From Maricaulis sp. (GTDB lineage: Bacteria > Pseudomonadota > Alphaproteobacteria > Caulobacterales > Maricaulaceae), in assembly GCF_030149425.1 (NCBI RefSeq), contig NZ_JASBRQ010000054.1, positions 1 through 52,196 on the forward strand: a stretch of 52,196 bases of DNA, written 5' to 3'. A program made the translations under genes and the position numbers. The notes beneath the pieces are model-generated. The model saw only the letters and a list, made by a program, of their open reading frames with translations, had not been told where the DNA came from and did no database searches. This document shows positions 29,681-38,863 of this stretch, in pieces (the first letter of the stretch is position 1; the number at the start of each line of letters is the position of its first letter).

Positions 29681-30487
29681 TTACTCCGCCCCCTCGTCCA
29701 CCTCATCGCGCTCCATCAATTTCATGGCGCCGATGGAGAGGAAGTAGAGCAGCAAGAGTGCGCCACCGAGCAGGATCTGGCTGACCGGATCGGGCGGCGT
29801 GGCAAAGGCTGCGAAAAGGGCGATGCCAACGACCGCAAAGCGCCAGCCCTTGAGCATGGTTTGCGAGCGAACTAGCCCGGCCTTGGCCAACAACATCATC
29901 AGGATCGGCATCTGGAAGGAGATCCCGAAGACGAGCATCAGCGTGGTGATCAGATTCATGTAATCCGACACGTTGAGCAAAAGCTCGATCGACAGGCCTG
30001 TACCGCTGCCGACCTGTTCCTGGCCCAGCGAAAACCGCATCACCATTGGCAGGACGATGAAATAGACAAAGGCCACACCCAGCCCGAACAATCCCGGCGA
30101 CAGGATCATGAAGGGCAGGAAGGCGCCGCGCTCATTATTGTAGAGTCCGGGCGCGACAAAGCCGTAGATCTGCCAGGCGATGACCGGGAAGATGACAATG
30201 ATCGCGGCAACCAGGGCCAGCTTCAAACGGACGAAGAAGAACTCAAGGGGGGCGAAGAAGTTCGCCGTGAGTTCCAGCTCTTCAACCGGCACGCCGCGCG
30301 TCGCCGCAGCAGCATCGCGATAGGGCAATAACAGCCATTCATAGAGCGTGTTGGAAACGATGAAGGCGCCGATAAAGGCGACCAGCAAAAAGCCGATAAT
30401 CAGTATCAGGCGCTGGCGCAGCTCGATCAGATGCTCCATCAGCGGCGCCCGGCTGGCCTCGACCTCGTCTTCTTCAACCGTACTCAT
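29681..30487 (-). CDS. tatC: Sec-independent protein translocase TatC
   Basis: TatC binds the twin-arginine signal of folded exported proteins. The 268-residue product has the N-terminal PLMEHLIELRQRL motif (about 15-27), six helices, and the conserved FFAPLEFFFVRLKLA (about 77-91) and PVIAWQIYGFVAPGLY segments. It overlaps tatB by 4 nt (ATGA), indicating translational coupling. Confidence 0.97.
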   Translation of the reverse strand: MSTVEEDEVEASRAPLMEHLIELRQRLILIIGFLLVAFIGAFIVSNTLYEWLLLPYRDAAAATRGVPVEELELTANFFAPLEFFFVRLKLALVAAIIVIFPVIAWQIYGFVAPGLYNNERGAFLPFMILSPGLFGLGVAFVYFIVLPMVMRFSLGQEQVGSGTGLSIELLLNVSDYMNLITTLMLVFGISFQMPILMMLLAKAGLVRSQTMLKGWRFAVVGIALFAAFATPPDPVSQILLGGALLLLYFLSIGAMKLMERDEVDEGAE

Positions 30488-30903
30488 TTGGATTGATCGC
30501 CATCCTCGGCGGGCGTAGCAGGGGCCGGCGTGACAGCGGCCGGCTTCTGACCGCCCTGCGCCTTGCGGGCCATCAGTTTTTGTTCGAACGGATCGGCCTT
30601 GGACATTTTCAACTGACGGATTTTCTCGTCCTGGGCTTCCAGCGCGACCTGATCCAGCTCACCGCGAATTTCCTCGATCGGATTGGCCTTTTTCAGGGCC
30701 TCGATTTCCTTGCGCAGCTCCGACAGCTCGGTCTCACGGCCGATTTCCTCGAAACTGTGCTGGAACTCACGGGCCATGGCCCGGGCCTGGCCGACCATAC
30801 GGCCAACGCGCCGCATCAATACCGGCAGCTGCTGGGGTCCAACCACAACCAGGGCCAGGACCAGCACCACCAGCATTTCCGGCATGCCGATGCCGGGGCT
30901 CAT
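30484..30903 (-). CDS. tatB: Sec-independent protein translocase TatB
   Basis: A 139-residue TatB with one N-terminal helix (MLVVLVLALVVVGPQQLP), the hinge Gly-Pro, an amphipathic helix MRRVGRMVGQARAMAREF and a charged, Ala/Pro-rich C-tail. It is longer than TatA and lacks the Phe-Gly hinge of TatA. It starts 3 nt after tatA and overlaps tatC by 4 nt. Confidence 0.95.
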   Translation of the reverse strand: MSPGIGMPEMLVVLVLALVVVGPQQLPVLMRRVGRMVGQARAMAREFQHSFEEIGRETELSELRKEIEALKKANPIEEIRGELDQVALEAQDEKIRQLKMSKADPFEQKLMARKAQGGQKPAAVTPAPATPAEDGDQSK

Positions 30904-30906
30904 CGC

Positions 30907-31128
30907 TTAGCTCCCGGTCTTTTCGTCTTCGCGGGACTTGTTATCGATGGCGCCGGCCTGTTCTTCACCGTCCTGGCCATCGGTCTCGTCGTCTTCGCGC
31001 AAGCCCTTGCGGAAGCTGGTGATGCCCTTGGCGAAATCCCCCATCACGGCAGCAATCTTGCCGCGACCGCCGAACAAGACTGCAGCCAGAAGAACCACAA
31101 TCAGGATTTGCCACATACCTGGAGCCAT
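30907..31128 (-). CDS. tatA: Sec-independent protein translocase TatA
   Basis: A 73-residue TatA, the pore-forming Tat subunit. It has the short N-terminal helix (WQILIVVLLAAVLFGGRGKI), the Phe-Gly hinge, the amphipathic helix with FAKGITSFRKGL and an acidic tail. The start at 31128 has a GGAGGGG ribosome site. First of tatABC, downstream of scpB by 68 bp. Confidence 0.96.
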   Translation of the reverse strand: MAPGMWQILIVVLLAAVLFGGRGKIAAVMGDFAKGITSFRKGLREDDETDGQDGEEQAGAIDNKSREDEKTGS

Positions 31129-31196
31129 CTGCCCCTCCGTCTCACCAATTACCGTTTAGGTCTAATGCAGACACACGCTCGCGTCCAACCCCTGCC

Positions 31197-32033
31197 TCAG
31201 GAGGTTTCGCCGCCATTGTCATCATCGCTTTCCATGAAATCGATGTGGAAGGCGTGTGCCTCTTCCTCATCCATGGGGTCTTCCTGCAAGGTCAGTTCCT
31301 CTGTGCGGGACGGATCGGGGATCTGAAAATCCGCCGGGATACGCGCATCGAGGAGCCCGGCTGCCTTGAGATCGCTCTGGCCGGGAAGGTCTCCGACAGA
31401 GGGCAGGCCGAAATATTCGAGAAATTGCGGCGTGGTGCCATACGTCACCGGCCGCCCCGGCGAGCGCCGGCGGCCGCGCGGGCGCACCCAGCGCAATTCA
31501 AACAGCAGATCGAGCGTGCCCTTGGAGACCGCGACGCCGCGGATTTCCTCGATTTCGGCGCGGGTTACCGGCTGATGGTAGGCAATGATCGAAAGGGTCT
31601 CAAGCGCGGCCTGGGACAGTTTGCGCGGCTCCTGGCGAACCTCTTCCAGAGCACCGGCAAGATCCGGCGCGGTCTCGAAGCGCCAGCGCCCGCCGACTTC
31701 AACCAGGCGGACACCGCGCTCGGCATAATCCGCTTCCAGCGTCTTCAACAGCAAAGGAATATTGGCTTCAAGCGGTAGACGGCCGATCAGCGTTTCTTCA
31801 TCGAGCGGTTCGGAGGCGGCGAACAAGAGCGCTTCGAGCACGCGCAGATATTGCTTCTCGGTATCGACGGCGAGGCGAACCCCCAGCGCCTTGGCCGCTT
31901 CCTCATCCTCCAGCGCAGAGGCAGGCCCCTGGCGTGACGCCTGCTCGCGCAGCGCCGCAATGGCATCGGAAATCGGGTCGCTGTCCGGCTTGTCCTCGCC
32001 GGAACCGCCCTCGCCGCTTTCGTCGTCACGCAT
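31197..32033 (-). CDS. scpB: Segregation and condensation protein B
   Basis: ScpB joins ScpA and SMC in the bacterial condensin that folds and separates chromosomes. The 278-residue product has an acidic N-terminal extension (1-65), two winged-helix domains with LRVLEALLFAASEPLDEETL-type start (about 62-82), and ALETLSIIAYHQPVTRAEIE (about 142-161), the family's most conserved block. An acidic C-tail follows. It overlaps scpA by 8 nt. Confidence 0.95.
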   Translation of the reverse strand: MRDDESGEGGSGEDKPDSDPISDAIAALREQASRQGPASALEDEEAAKALGVRLAVDTEKQYLRVLEALLFAASEPLDEETLIGRLPLEANIPLLLKTLEADYAERGVRLVEVGGRWRFETAPDLAGALEEVRQEPRKLSQAALETLSIIAYHQPVTRAEIEEIRGVAVSKGTLDLLFELRWVRPRGRRRSPGRPVTYGTTPQFLEYFGLPSVGDLPGQSDLKAAGLLDARIPADFQIPDPSRTEELTLQEDPMDEEEAHAFHIDFMESDDDNGGETS

Positions 32034-32844
32034 TCGGGGTCTCGTTGCGCTCCGCCGCTTTCACATAGAGCGGCGCGTAGGTCTCACGCTGTCGCAATTG
32101 CGCCTGACCTTCCTTGGTAATCTCCAGGGCCGCAAGCATGGAGCTCGCGCGCACTGAGCGCAAGGGCGGCGGGTCAGCGCCGAGTTCACCGCCCGCCGGG
32201 AGCAGGCTTTCCAATTCCTGCCAATCGGAGACATCGGGCATCATCCGCACGAGCCGGCTGCGTGCGGCTTCAAGCCCGTAGACTTTCGGCGTCGGCGGCC
32301 GGTAGGTCGCCAGGATCCGGGCCGAGCGGCGCTTGGCATAGGCGGCGAGCAGATCATGCAAGTCCGCTTCATAGATGACGGATCGGGTCGAGCGCACGCC
32401 TTCCGGTGCGCCACGCATGAAGACGTCGCGTTCAGCCAGGGGCCGGGCATAAAGCGCCTCTCCGGCCGCCCGCATGGCGTCGAGCCGGCGCAGACGGAAG
32501 GCCAGGGCCGCCGCCATTTCCTCCGCCGGCGCCTCGTCATCACCCTTGGGCGGCTTGGGCAGGAGGAGTTTGGACTTCAGGAAGGCGAGCCAGGCGGCCA
32601 TGACCAGATAATCGGCAGCAAGATCGAGACGCTTGCGCCGGGCTGCGGCCATGAATTCGAGATACTGCTCGGCCAGTTCAAGGATGGAGATCCGGGCCAG
32701 GTCGATCTTTTTCTTGCGCGCCAGCGCCAGGAGCAGGTGGAGCGGACCTTCAAAACCGTCCAGATCGACCACGAGCGCTTCCGTCTCCGCGCTTTCGGCG
32801 GCTTCAAACCGGACGACTTCCTCGAACAGGTCGCTCTCTGCCAA
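32026..32844 (-). CDS. scpA: Segregation and condensation protein A
   Basis: A 272-residue kleisin subunit of the SMC complex. The conserved N-terminal block DGFEGPLHLLLALARKKKID (about 28-47) and ARISILELAEQYLEF are followed by AADYLVMAAWLAFLKSKLLL (about 77-96), typical of ScpA. It starts 1 nt after the nagZ stop and overlaps scpB by 8 nt, so nagZ, scpA and scpB form one unit. Confidence 0.96.
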   Translation of the reverse strand: MAESDLFEEVVRFEAAESAETEALVVDLDGFEGPLHLLLALARKKKIDLARISILELAEQYLEFMAAARRKRLDLAADYLVMAAWLAFLKSKLLLPKPPKGDDEAPAEEMAAALAFRLRRLDAMRAAGEALYARPLAERDVFMRGAPEGVRSTRSVIYEADLHDLLAAYAKRRSARILATYRPPTPKVYGLEAARSRLVRMMPDVSDWQELESLLPAGGELGADPPPLRSVRASSMLAALEITKEGQAQLRQRETYAPLYVKAAERNETPNA

Positions 32845-32845
32845 A

Positions 32846-33862
32846 TCAAACCTCGATCAGATCAAGAAGACTATTGAGACGCGATTCGGTTTCACTGGCG
32901 TCAATGGGCTGGGCTTTTCCACGGGCATCCAGGGCCGTATCCGCGCGTTCCAGCGCCTGCCCCTCGAGGGTCACTGCCGATTCCGCGACCGCCTGCATCT
33001 CGGACATGTCGCCATTGCAGTGCAGCAGCATATCGCAGCCGGCCCGCAAGGACGCCTCGCCGCGATCCCGGAAACTTCCCGACAGTGCCTTCATCGACAG
33101 ATCATCCGTCATCAAAAGACCGTCAAAGCCGATCTCGTCACGAATAATGCCCTGCACCATGTCCGGCGAGGTGGTCGCCGGCTGACCCGCATCAATCGCG
33201 CTGTAGATAATATGCGCCGTCATCGCCATCGGGGCATCATTCAATCCCTGGAACGGCGCGAAGTCGGTTTCGCGCAGCAAGTCGGCTTCGGCATCGACGA
33301 CCGGGAGTTCGAGATGGCTATCGACCGAGGCGCGGCCGTGACCGGGGATATGTTTGATGATCGGGGCCACACCGCCGGCGATCACGCCCTCCATGGCCGC
33401 GCGGCCAAGATCGATGATCGGCTGCGGGGTTTCGCCCAATGCCCGGTCGCCGATAATGGCATCCGCCCCCGGCACGCGCAGATCGAGACACGGCACGCAG
33501 TCGACATCGACACCGACAGCCCGCATTTCCTGCGCCATCAGGTGATGATTGAGCCGGACCGCCTCAATCGCGGCCTCCGGTTCGCGCAGATAGAGATCGC
33601 CATAGGGCTGGGCCGGCAGCATTTCGCGCCAATGCGGCGGGCGCAAGCGGCGCACCCGGCCGCCCTCCTGGTCGATCAGCACCGGCGCATCGCGGCCCAC
33701 GCAATCGCGCAGCGACATGGTCAGGCGGGCGAGCTGTTTCGGCGTGTCGATATTGCGGGCGAAGACGATAAAGCCCCACGGATCGGCATCACGAAAAAAG
33801 GCCCGCTCATCCGGGCTCAGTTCGAGCCCGGCAAAGCCATAAATGACCGAGCGCGCGCTCAT
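32846..33862 (-). CDS. nagZ: Beta-N-acetylhexosaminidase NagZ
   Basis: A 338-residue glycoside hydrolase family 3 enzyme that removes GlcNAc from anhydro-muropeptides in cell wall recycling. Visible motifs: FIVFARNI, LIDQEGGRVRRL (about 63-74), the substrate loop KHIPGHGRASVDSH (about 165-178, with the general-acid His/Asp pair) and the nucleophile Asp in MTDDLSMKAL (about 247). It overlaps the SPOR gene upstream by 4 nt and leads into scpA. Confidence 0.96.
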   Translation of the reverse strand: MSARSVIYGFAGLELSPDERAFFRDADPWGFIVFARNIDTPKQLARLTMSLRDCVGRDAPVLIDQEGGRVRRLRPPHWREMLPAQPYGDLYLREPEAAIEAVRLNHHLMAQEMRAVGVDVDCVPCLDLRVPGADAIIGDRALGETPQPIIDLGRAAMEGVIAGGVAPIIKHIPGHGRASVDSHLELPVVDAEADLLRETDFAPFQGLNDAPMAMTAHIIYSAIDAGQPATTSPDMVQGIIRDEIGFDGLLMTDDLSMKALSGSFRDRGEASLRAGCDMLLHCNGDMSEMQAVAESAVTLEGQALERADTALDARGKAQPIDASETESRLNSLLDLIEV

Positions 33863-34719
33863 CGGCTGCGAACCAGGCAGTCTTGCCCGCGCGATTGCAG
33901 GGTCGAGCAGAAGCTTGTCGCTGCATCACGCGAGGTAAAGGCGGCAATCCGCAGCCGGTAATACGTGCCCCGGCCTTCAATCTCGGCCGCCTGGACATCC
34001 GGGCCAAGCCCTGAAGCGATATCGGAGAAACGCCCCTGGAAGGCGAGCCAGGCGGCTTCAGCTTCGGCTTCGGCGCGGAAGGATGCGATCTGGACAACCC
34101 AGCCGCCCGTCGCGCTGACACCATCGGCACGCGATTGCGCCGGAGCGGGCTCTGCCACTTGTGTTTCAACAACCGGTTCGGGATCAGGCTGACGCTGCGG
34201 CGCCGGCTCGGTCTGCGGCGGCGTTTGGGTTTGCGGTTGCGGCGCCGGGCGTTCGGGCGCCTGCCGCGGCGTGACATCAGGAGCCGGTTCGGCTGCGACC
34301 TCGGCCGGCGCCTGCGTTGCATCGGCTGTCACCGTTTCAACCCGCAGCGCAGGACGGGTTTCTTCCAGCGGTTCTTCCGGCGTCGGCCGCGTCTGGACAT
34401 TCTCGGGCTCGTCGGAGTCGCCGCTCAAGCGGTTATAGACATCGAGATCGGTGTCAGGCGTCTGCTCGCCGCCGGGATCTGCCGGCCGTTCGCGATAGGG
34501 CTCGACATCAGCGACGATCCGCGGCGCACTCTCGCGCTCGCGCGTGCCCTGTTCGAAGGCTTTGTAGACGACAGCAGCGAACAGCAAGATGACGAACACC
34601 GCCGTGGTCAATAGAAGAGTGCCGCGGCGGCTTTCCTCCTCGCGGGCGTCAAAGGTCTGGAATTCATCCGCTGGCGGCGCATAGGCGCCAATGCGGGAGT
34701 CCTCATCCTGATCCGTCAT
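33859..34719 (-). CDS. SPOR-domain membrane protein
   Basis: A 286-residue single-pass protein: cytoplasmic N-terminus (1-32), membrane helix (about 33-52, LLLTTAVFVILLFAAVVYKA), a long Pro/Glu/Gln-rich periplasmic linker (about 70-200) and a C-terminal SPOR domain (about 205-286, GGWVVQIASF... YYRLRIAAF...). SPOR domains bind denuded glycan at the division site, so it is probably a septal or division-linked protein. It heads the nagZ-scpA-scpB group and overlaps nagZ by 4 nt. Confidence 0.9.
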   Translation of the reverse strand: MTDQDEDSRIGAYAPPADEFQTFDAREEESRRGTLLLTTAVFVILLFAAVVYKAFEQGTRERESAPRIVADVEPYRERPADPGGEQTPDTDLDVYNRLSGDSDEPENVQTRPTPEEPLEETRPALRVETVTADATQAPAEVAAEPAPDVTPRQAPERPAPQPQTQTPPQTEPAPQRQPDPEPVVETQVAEPAPAQSRADGVSATGGWVVQIASFRAEAEAEAAWLAFQGRFSDIASGLGPDVQAAEIEGRGTYYRLRIAAFTSRDAATSFCSTLQSRGQDCLVRSR

Positions 34720-34808
34720 AACTCGCTTTGCCTGCCTCTAGATCCCGAATCGTCCGGGCTGCCAGTAAGATAGCACTTGCATGCTAGATCGCTCACGTCC
34801 GCCGCAGC

Positions 34809-35999
34809 CTAAAAATATCCCTGCACGGTAAACAGTCGCCGATGTTCCTCGACCGCATACCGGTCCGTCATGCCGGCGATGTAATCGCAGATCACCCGCG
34901 CCCGCGCCTTTTCGTCCAGATCCTGCATCTTCAGCTGGATGTCCGTGGGCAGGACACCAGGGTCGTTGAGATACAGGTCGAACAGGTCACGCATGACGCG
35001 GCCAGCCTGGCTCATCATCCGGTTGACCTTGTAGTGCGTGTACATGTGGGCAAAGAGATGGCGGCGCAGAACCGCCAGGGTTTCCAGCATGTCCTCGGAG
35101 AAGGCGACAACCGGCTGGCCGAGCTTGCGCAGCTCCTCATAGGAGCCCGGCTTGTGCTCAGCCAGGCGCCGGCGGGTCTCTTCCAGGACATCGCCGACCA
35201 TCAACCCGATCAGCTCCCGCACCGCCTCATGGATTTTCACCGTCTCGGCCAGATCGGGCCAGCGCGCCTCGATGCGGTCGAAAATACCCCCGATGAGCGG
35301 GATTTCGCGCAGCGGCCCAAGCTCGAGCAGGCCGGAGCGGATCCCGTCATCAATATCGTGATTATTGTAGGCGATATCATCGGACAGTGCCGCAATCTGC
35401 GCCTCCAGCCCGGCATGGGTGTCGAGCTCGAGATTCTGCCAGTCGCCATAATCCGTGAAGGCCCAGGGCAGGTCTTCCGGTGCGCGGCCCGGACCGATCA
35501 GCGGCCCGTTATGCTTGACCACGCCCTCGAGGGTTTCCCAGGTCAGATTGAGACCTTCAAACTCCGGGTATTGCACCTCCAGCTTGGTCACCACCCGCAA
35601 GGTCTGAGCATTGTGATCAAACCCGCCAAAGGCCTGCATCCGCTCCGCCAGAACGCGTTCGCCCTCATGCCCGAAGGGCGGATGCCCGAGATCGTGCGCC
35701 AGGGCCAGCGCCTCGGCGAGGTCTTCATCTGCGTTCAGGGCACGGGCCAGGGTGCGGGCGATCTGGGCCACTTCCAGCGAATGCGTCAGTCGCGTGCGAT
35801 ACTGATCGCCCTCATGGGCGACGAAAACCTGGGTCTTTTCTTTCAGGCGCCTGAAAGCCGCGGAATGGATGATCCGGTCACGGTCGCGCTGGAACGCGTT
35901 GCGCATGGCACTGTCGGGCTGTGCGTACAGGCGCCCCCGCGAATGCGAGGGATGACAGGCATAAGGCGCGCGCGAGCGGTCGGTTGCCGCAATTCTCAT
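34809..35999 (-). CDS. dgt: Deoxyguanosinetriphosphate triphosphohydrolase-like protein
   Basis: A 396-residue HD-domain dNTPase of the alphaproteobacterial type, which cleaves dNTPs to nucleoside and triphosphate. It has the N-terminal SRGRLYAQP and RDRDRIIHSAAFRRLKEKTQVF blocks (two separate pieces, about 19-60), the metal ligands His in RLTHSLEVAQ (about 72) and HDLGHPPFGHEGE (about 107-119), and the later Asp in SDDIAYNNHDIDDG. It is divergent from the ErpA-type gene over 80 bp. The symbol is by family; activity on dGTP specifically is not shown. Confidence 0.92.
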   Translation of the reverse strand: MRIAATDRSRAPYACHPSHSRGRLYAQPDSAMRNAFQRDRDRIIHSAAFRRLKEKTQVFVAHEGDQYRTRLTHSLEVAQIARTLARALNADEDLAEALALAHDLGHPPFGHEGERVLAERMQAFGGFDHNAQTLRVVTKLEVQYPEFEGLNLTWETLEGVVKHNGPLIGPGRAPEDLPWAFTDYGDWQNLELDTHAGLEAQIAALSDDIAYNNHDIDDGIRSGLLELGPLREIPLIGGIFDRIEARWPDLAETVKIHEAVRELIGLMVGDVLEETRRRLAEHKPGSYEELRKLGQPVVAFSEDMLETLAVLRRHLFAHMYTHYKVNRMMSQAGRVMRDLFDLYLNDPGVLPTDIQLKMQDLDEKARARVICDYIAGMTDRYAVEEHRRLFTVQGYF

Positions 36000-36079
36000 C
36001 AGGGTCAGGTCTTTCTAAAACGGGATGGAGGGTCCATATAAAGGACAAAGCCCGTAACGGAAATGCCAACGGAAACAAG

Positions 36080-36409
36080 ATGACGGTTCAGGTCTCCCTC
36101 TCCGCCTCTGCAGCCAAGCAGATCAATACGATTATTGCCGCCCAGAATGATGCCAACCTTTTGCGTATCGGCGTCGTCGGCGGTGGATGCTCCGGTTTTT
36201 CCTACACGTTTGATCTTGACAAGGAGGTCGCGTCCGATGACCTGGTCATCGAGCGTGACGGCGCCAAGGTCGTGATCGACGAAGCCTCCCTGCCCTTCCT
36301 GGACGGGTCTGAAATCGATTATGTCGACGAGCTGATCGGCGCGGCTTTCAAGATCACCAATCCGAATGCGACCGCTGCCTGTGGCTGCGGGACCAGTTTT
36401 TCGGTCTGA
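36080..36409 (+). CDS. erpA: A-type iron-sulfur carrier (ErpA/IscA family)
   Basis: A 109-residue Fe-S cluster carrier that hands clusters to apoproteins. The three ligand cysteines are C37 in GGGCSGFSY and C101/C103 in ACGCGTSFSV. The start at 36080 has a GGA ribosome site just upstream; the longer open frame overlaps the dgt promoter region. ErpA and IscA cannot be separated firmly by sequence alone, but the lone location next to dgt is the arrangement of the ErpA-type gene in Alphaproteobacteria. Confidence 0.9.
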   Translation: MTVQVSLSASAAKQINTIIAAQNDANLLRIGVVGGGCSGFSYTFDLDKEVASDDLVIERDGAKVVIDEASLPFLDGSEIDYVDELIGAAFKITNPNATAACGCGTSFSV

Positions 36410-36470
36410 CGCAATACTCGCCATCGCATTGAAATCATTCTAGGCTCGCCCGAAATTCGGGAGGAGCAGG

Positions 36471-36824
36471 ATGCAATACGTCGATGTCTACATCGCCGCG
36501 GTACCTATCGAGAACAAGGCCGCCTACATCGCCTTGGGCGAGGCCAGCGCGCAGATCTTCAAGGATGTCGGTGCGCTGATGTGCGTCGATGCCTGGGAAG
36601 ACGATGTGCCGGAGGGTGAGCTGACCTCCTTTTCCATGGCCGTGCAGCGCAAGGACGGCGAAGCCATCGCCACCGGCTATGTCGTCTGGCCGGACAAGGA
36701 AACCCGCGACAAGGGCATGCTGGCCATGCGCGAGGACCCGCGCATGACCGACCCCAGCTTCACCCCACCCTTCGATGGCAAGCGCCTGATTTTCGGCGGC
36801 TTCCAGAAAATCGTCGACCTTTAG
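36471..36824 (+). CDS. DUF1428 family protein (YbaA-like)
   Basis: A 117-residue protein matching DUF1428, a small alpha/beta-barrel (ferredoxin-like dimer) family of unknown role. Typical segments are YVDVYIAAVPIENKAAY (N-terminus), CVDAWEDDVPEGELTSF and the ending MTDPSFTPPFDGKRLIFGGF (two pieces). A strong GGGAGGAG ribosome site, itself next to a small CCCGAA/TTCGGG repeat (36449-36461), precedes the ATG. It is followed by the nitroreductase after 24 bp. Confidence 0.9.
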   Translation: MQYVDVYIAAVPIENKAAYIALGEASAQIFKDVGALMCVDAWEDDVPEGELTSFSMAVQRKDGEAIATGYVVWPDKETRDKGMLAMREDPRMTDPSFTPPFDGKRLIFGGFQKIVDL

Positions 36825-36848
36825 CCTGACCGAGTTATTTGCACCGAC

Positions 36849-37532
36849 ATGACCGATACATCCGATTTTGAGCGCCTTATTCGCGCCCGCATCTCGACGC
36901 GCGCCTTCCTCGACACTGCGGTGAGCGAGGCCGATATCCGCGACCTGCTCGACACGGCCCGCTGGGCCGCTTCTGGCGGCAATCTCCAGCCCTGGAAAGT
37001 CTATGTGGTCGCCGGCGAGCCCCGTCAGCGCGTGATCAACGCGGTCCGGGCCAAGATCGAGGCCAATCCGTTCGAGGACGAAAACGAGTTCGGCGCCTAT
37101 CCGCCCAAACTCTGGGAACCGTATCGCTCACGCCGTTTCGAGCTCGGCGAGGAGATGTATCAGACCTTGGGCATCCCGCGCGAAGCCAAGGCCGAGCGGC
37201 TGGGCTGGATGTTGAAGAATTTCGAGTTCTTCGATGCCCCGGTCGGCCTGTTCTTCACCCTCGACGAGCGCATGAATGCAAACCAGTGGGCGCATCTGGG
37301 CATGTTCATGATGGCGCTGATGCTGGCGGCCGAAGACAAGGGTCTGGCCACCTGCGCCCAGGAAGCCTGGATGACGCGGTGCAAGACCGTCGGTGAAACG
37401 CTCGGCATCGGCGAGAATGAGCGCGTCTATTGCGGTATGGCGCTGGGCTATGCCGACAAGGACGCAGCGGTCAACACGCTGCGCTCATCGCGCGTACCGG
37501 TCGAGGACTTCGCCGCGTTTGACGGCTTCTAG
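36849..37532 (+). CDS. Nitroreductase family FMN protein
   Basis: A 227-residue flavin oxidoreductase. The N-terminal IRARISTRAFLD (about 9-20), ARWAASGGNLQPWKVYVV (about 37-54, FMN contact) and C-terminal CGMALGYADKDAAVN (about 197-211) are family hallmarks. It reduces nitro or quinone compounds with NAD(P)H; the physiological substrate is unknown. Its stop and that of the convergent M1-like gene share a single CTAG (37529-37532). Confidence 0.93.
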   Translation: MTDTSDFERLIRARISTRAFLDTAVSEADIRDLLDTARWAASGGNLQPWKVYVVAGEPRQRVINAVRAKIEANPFEDENEFGAYPPKLWEPYRSRRFELGEEMYQTLGIPREAKAERLGWMLKNFEFFDAPVGLFFTLDERMNANQWAHLGMFMMALMLAAEDKGLATCAQEAWMTRCKTVGETLGIGENERVYCGMALGYADKDAAVNTLRSSRVPVEDFAAFDGF

Positions 37533-38794
37533 CCCGGCTCGCCCAGCCTGGCCTCGAACCGCGTCCGCGCCTCCACTCCGGCCTCGGCTTGCAATGCGTC
37601 AAGCATGGCCGGTGTCGTCGCCGTCTCTTCGCGCATCATGCGAGCGATGAAGCGGGCGAAGGCGTCTCGGCCCACCGCGTCTTCCAGTTCCGCCAACAGA
37701 ACCGGTGCCTTGCGATAAGCCACGAGATAGGGCGGGCGCTCGGTCTGGCCGGGCCGCCAGATCGGTGGCAGAGCGTCATCGCTATTGGCCAGCCGCTCGC
37801 GATACTCGCCCAGCCGCGCCTCATAGGCCGCCTCACCATGGGCGGCGCGCAGAGCCATGTTGGCGATATGATCGGCGAAGCCTTCATTGAGCCAGTTCTC
37901 CACGGTCATCGGATTGCCCCGGCTCCAGTAGTGCGCCAGCTCATGGCAGATAAACTGGGTCAGCCGCTCCGGTGAGGTGTCGGAGATATCGGTCAGGGCA
38001 ATGAGGGTCGCACGGGAATATCCGCCACCGTCCCGCCCGGTCACCGTGATGCCGGCGCTGGGCAGCGGGCCGGCCGGACCGGCCAGGTTATTGAGATAGC
38101 CGGTACAGAAATCCAGCGCGTCAATGAGCGCAGTCAGATCCTGCTCGCCCTCACGCAGATCATAGATCCGATACGCCTCGGTCTGCTGCAGCCGAAAACG
38201 CGACATCAGGGTGAAGGCGATATCGAGAGCCGGGCGGTCCTGCACCAGCCGGAAACCGTCCGCCGTCCGCTGCAGCGACTGCATAGCCACACCGCTCCAG
38301 GCTCCATCGATCCGGATATCAAAATCGGCTGTGACCAGACTGTTGAAGCGCTGATCGAACGGCATCCAGAAACTATCGACCGTGAGCTCTATCTTCTGCG
38401 CATCCAGCGTGTTGATACGGTAGGGTAACGGCTCGGGCAAAAGCTCGCCGGAATAGCGCACAGCCAGGCGTCGTGCCCTGCCATCGCCCGCCGGCCGGAG
38501 AATGATGGTGTAGCTGGCCAGCGTCCCGTTAAAGCCCTCAACTTCGGCCCGCCGGACCTCCACAACATCGGGACCATCAATCTCGACAGGTCCGAGATTG
38601 CGATTGAGCAGGAAGGTGAGCGCCTCCAGGTCCGCCTCCAGAACATCGATGTGCCAGTCCGCACTCAGCGTTCCCGCGTCCGGATTGAACTCAAGCGCTC
38701 CGGCATAGTGAAACCGGGCTTGCGTCTGAGCCGCCGGGGCAAGGCCCGCCAGAAGCATCAGAACCGCACTCAACAAGGCTGGAAAACGGGTCAT
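37529..38794 (-). CDS. Exported M1-like zinc metallopeptidase
   Basis: A 421-residue protein with a signal peptide (MTRFPALLSAVLMLLAGLAPAAQ). The N-terminal half is beta-rich, as in M1 aminopeptidases, and the second half has CHELAHYWSRGNP (HExxH about 284-288) followed after 18 residues by the third zinc ligand in WLNEGFADH, the gluzincin pattern. The GAMEN exopeptidase motif is not obvious, so aminopeptidase activity is uncertain. A GGAGGG ribosome site supports the start at 38794. Confidence 0.85.
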   Translation of the reverse strand: MTRFPALLSAVLMLLAGLAPAAQTQARFHYAGALEFNPDAGTLSADWHIDVLEADLEALTFLLNRNLGPVEIDGPDVVEVRRAEVEGFNGTLASYTIILRPAGDGRARRLAVRYSGELLPEPLPYRINTLDAQKIELTVDSFWMPFDQRFNSLVTADFDIRIDGAWSGVAMQSLQRTADGFRLVQDRPALDIAFTLMSRFRLQQTEAYRIYDLREGEQDLTALIDALDFCTGYLNNLAGPAGPLPSAGITVTGRDGGGYSRATLIALTDISDTSPERLTQFICHELAHYWSRGNPMTVENWLNEGFADHIANMALRAAHGEAAYEARLGEYRERLANSDDALPPIWRPGQTERPPYLVAYRKAPVLLAELEDAVGRDAFARFIARMMREETATTPAMLDALQAEAGVEARTRFEARLGEPG

Positions 38795-38863
38795 TCATCC
38801 CTCCGGTGTGTCAGTTGCGAATAACCCTTGGATGCCTGCTCGCCGCGAAACGGATGCGCGCAG

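Noticed and set aside
36449..36461. CCCGAA-A-TTCGGG before the DUF1428 gene
   Set aside because: A hairpin with a 1-nt loop cannot fold well, and the main ribosome site lies largely outside it.
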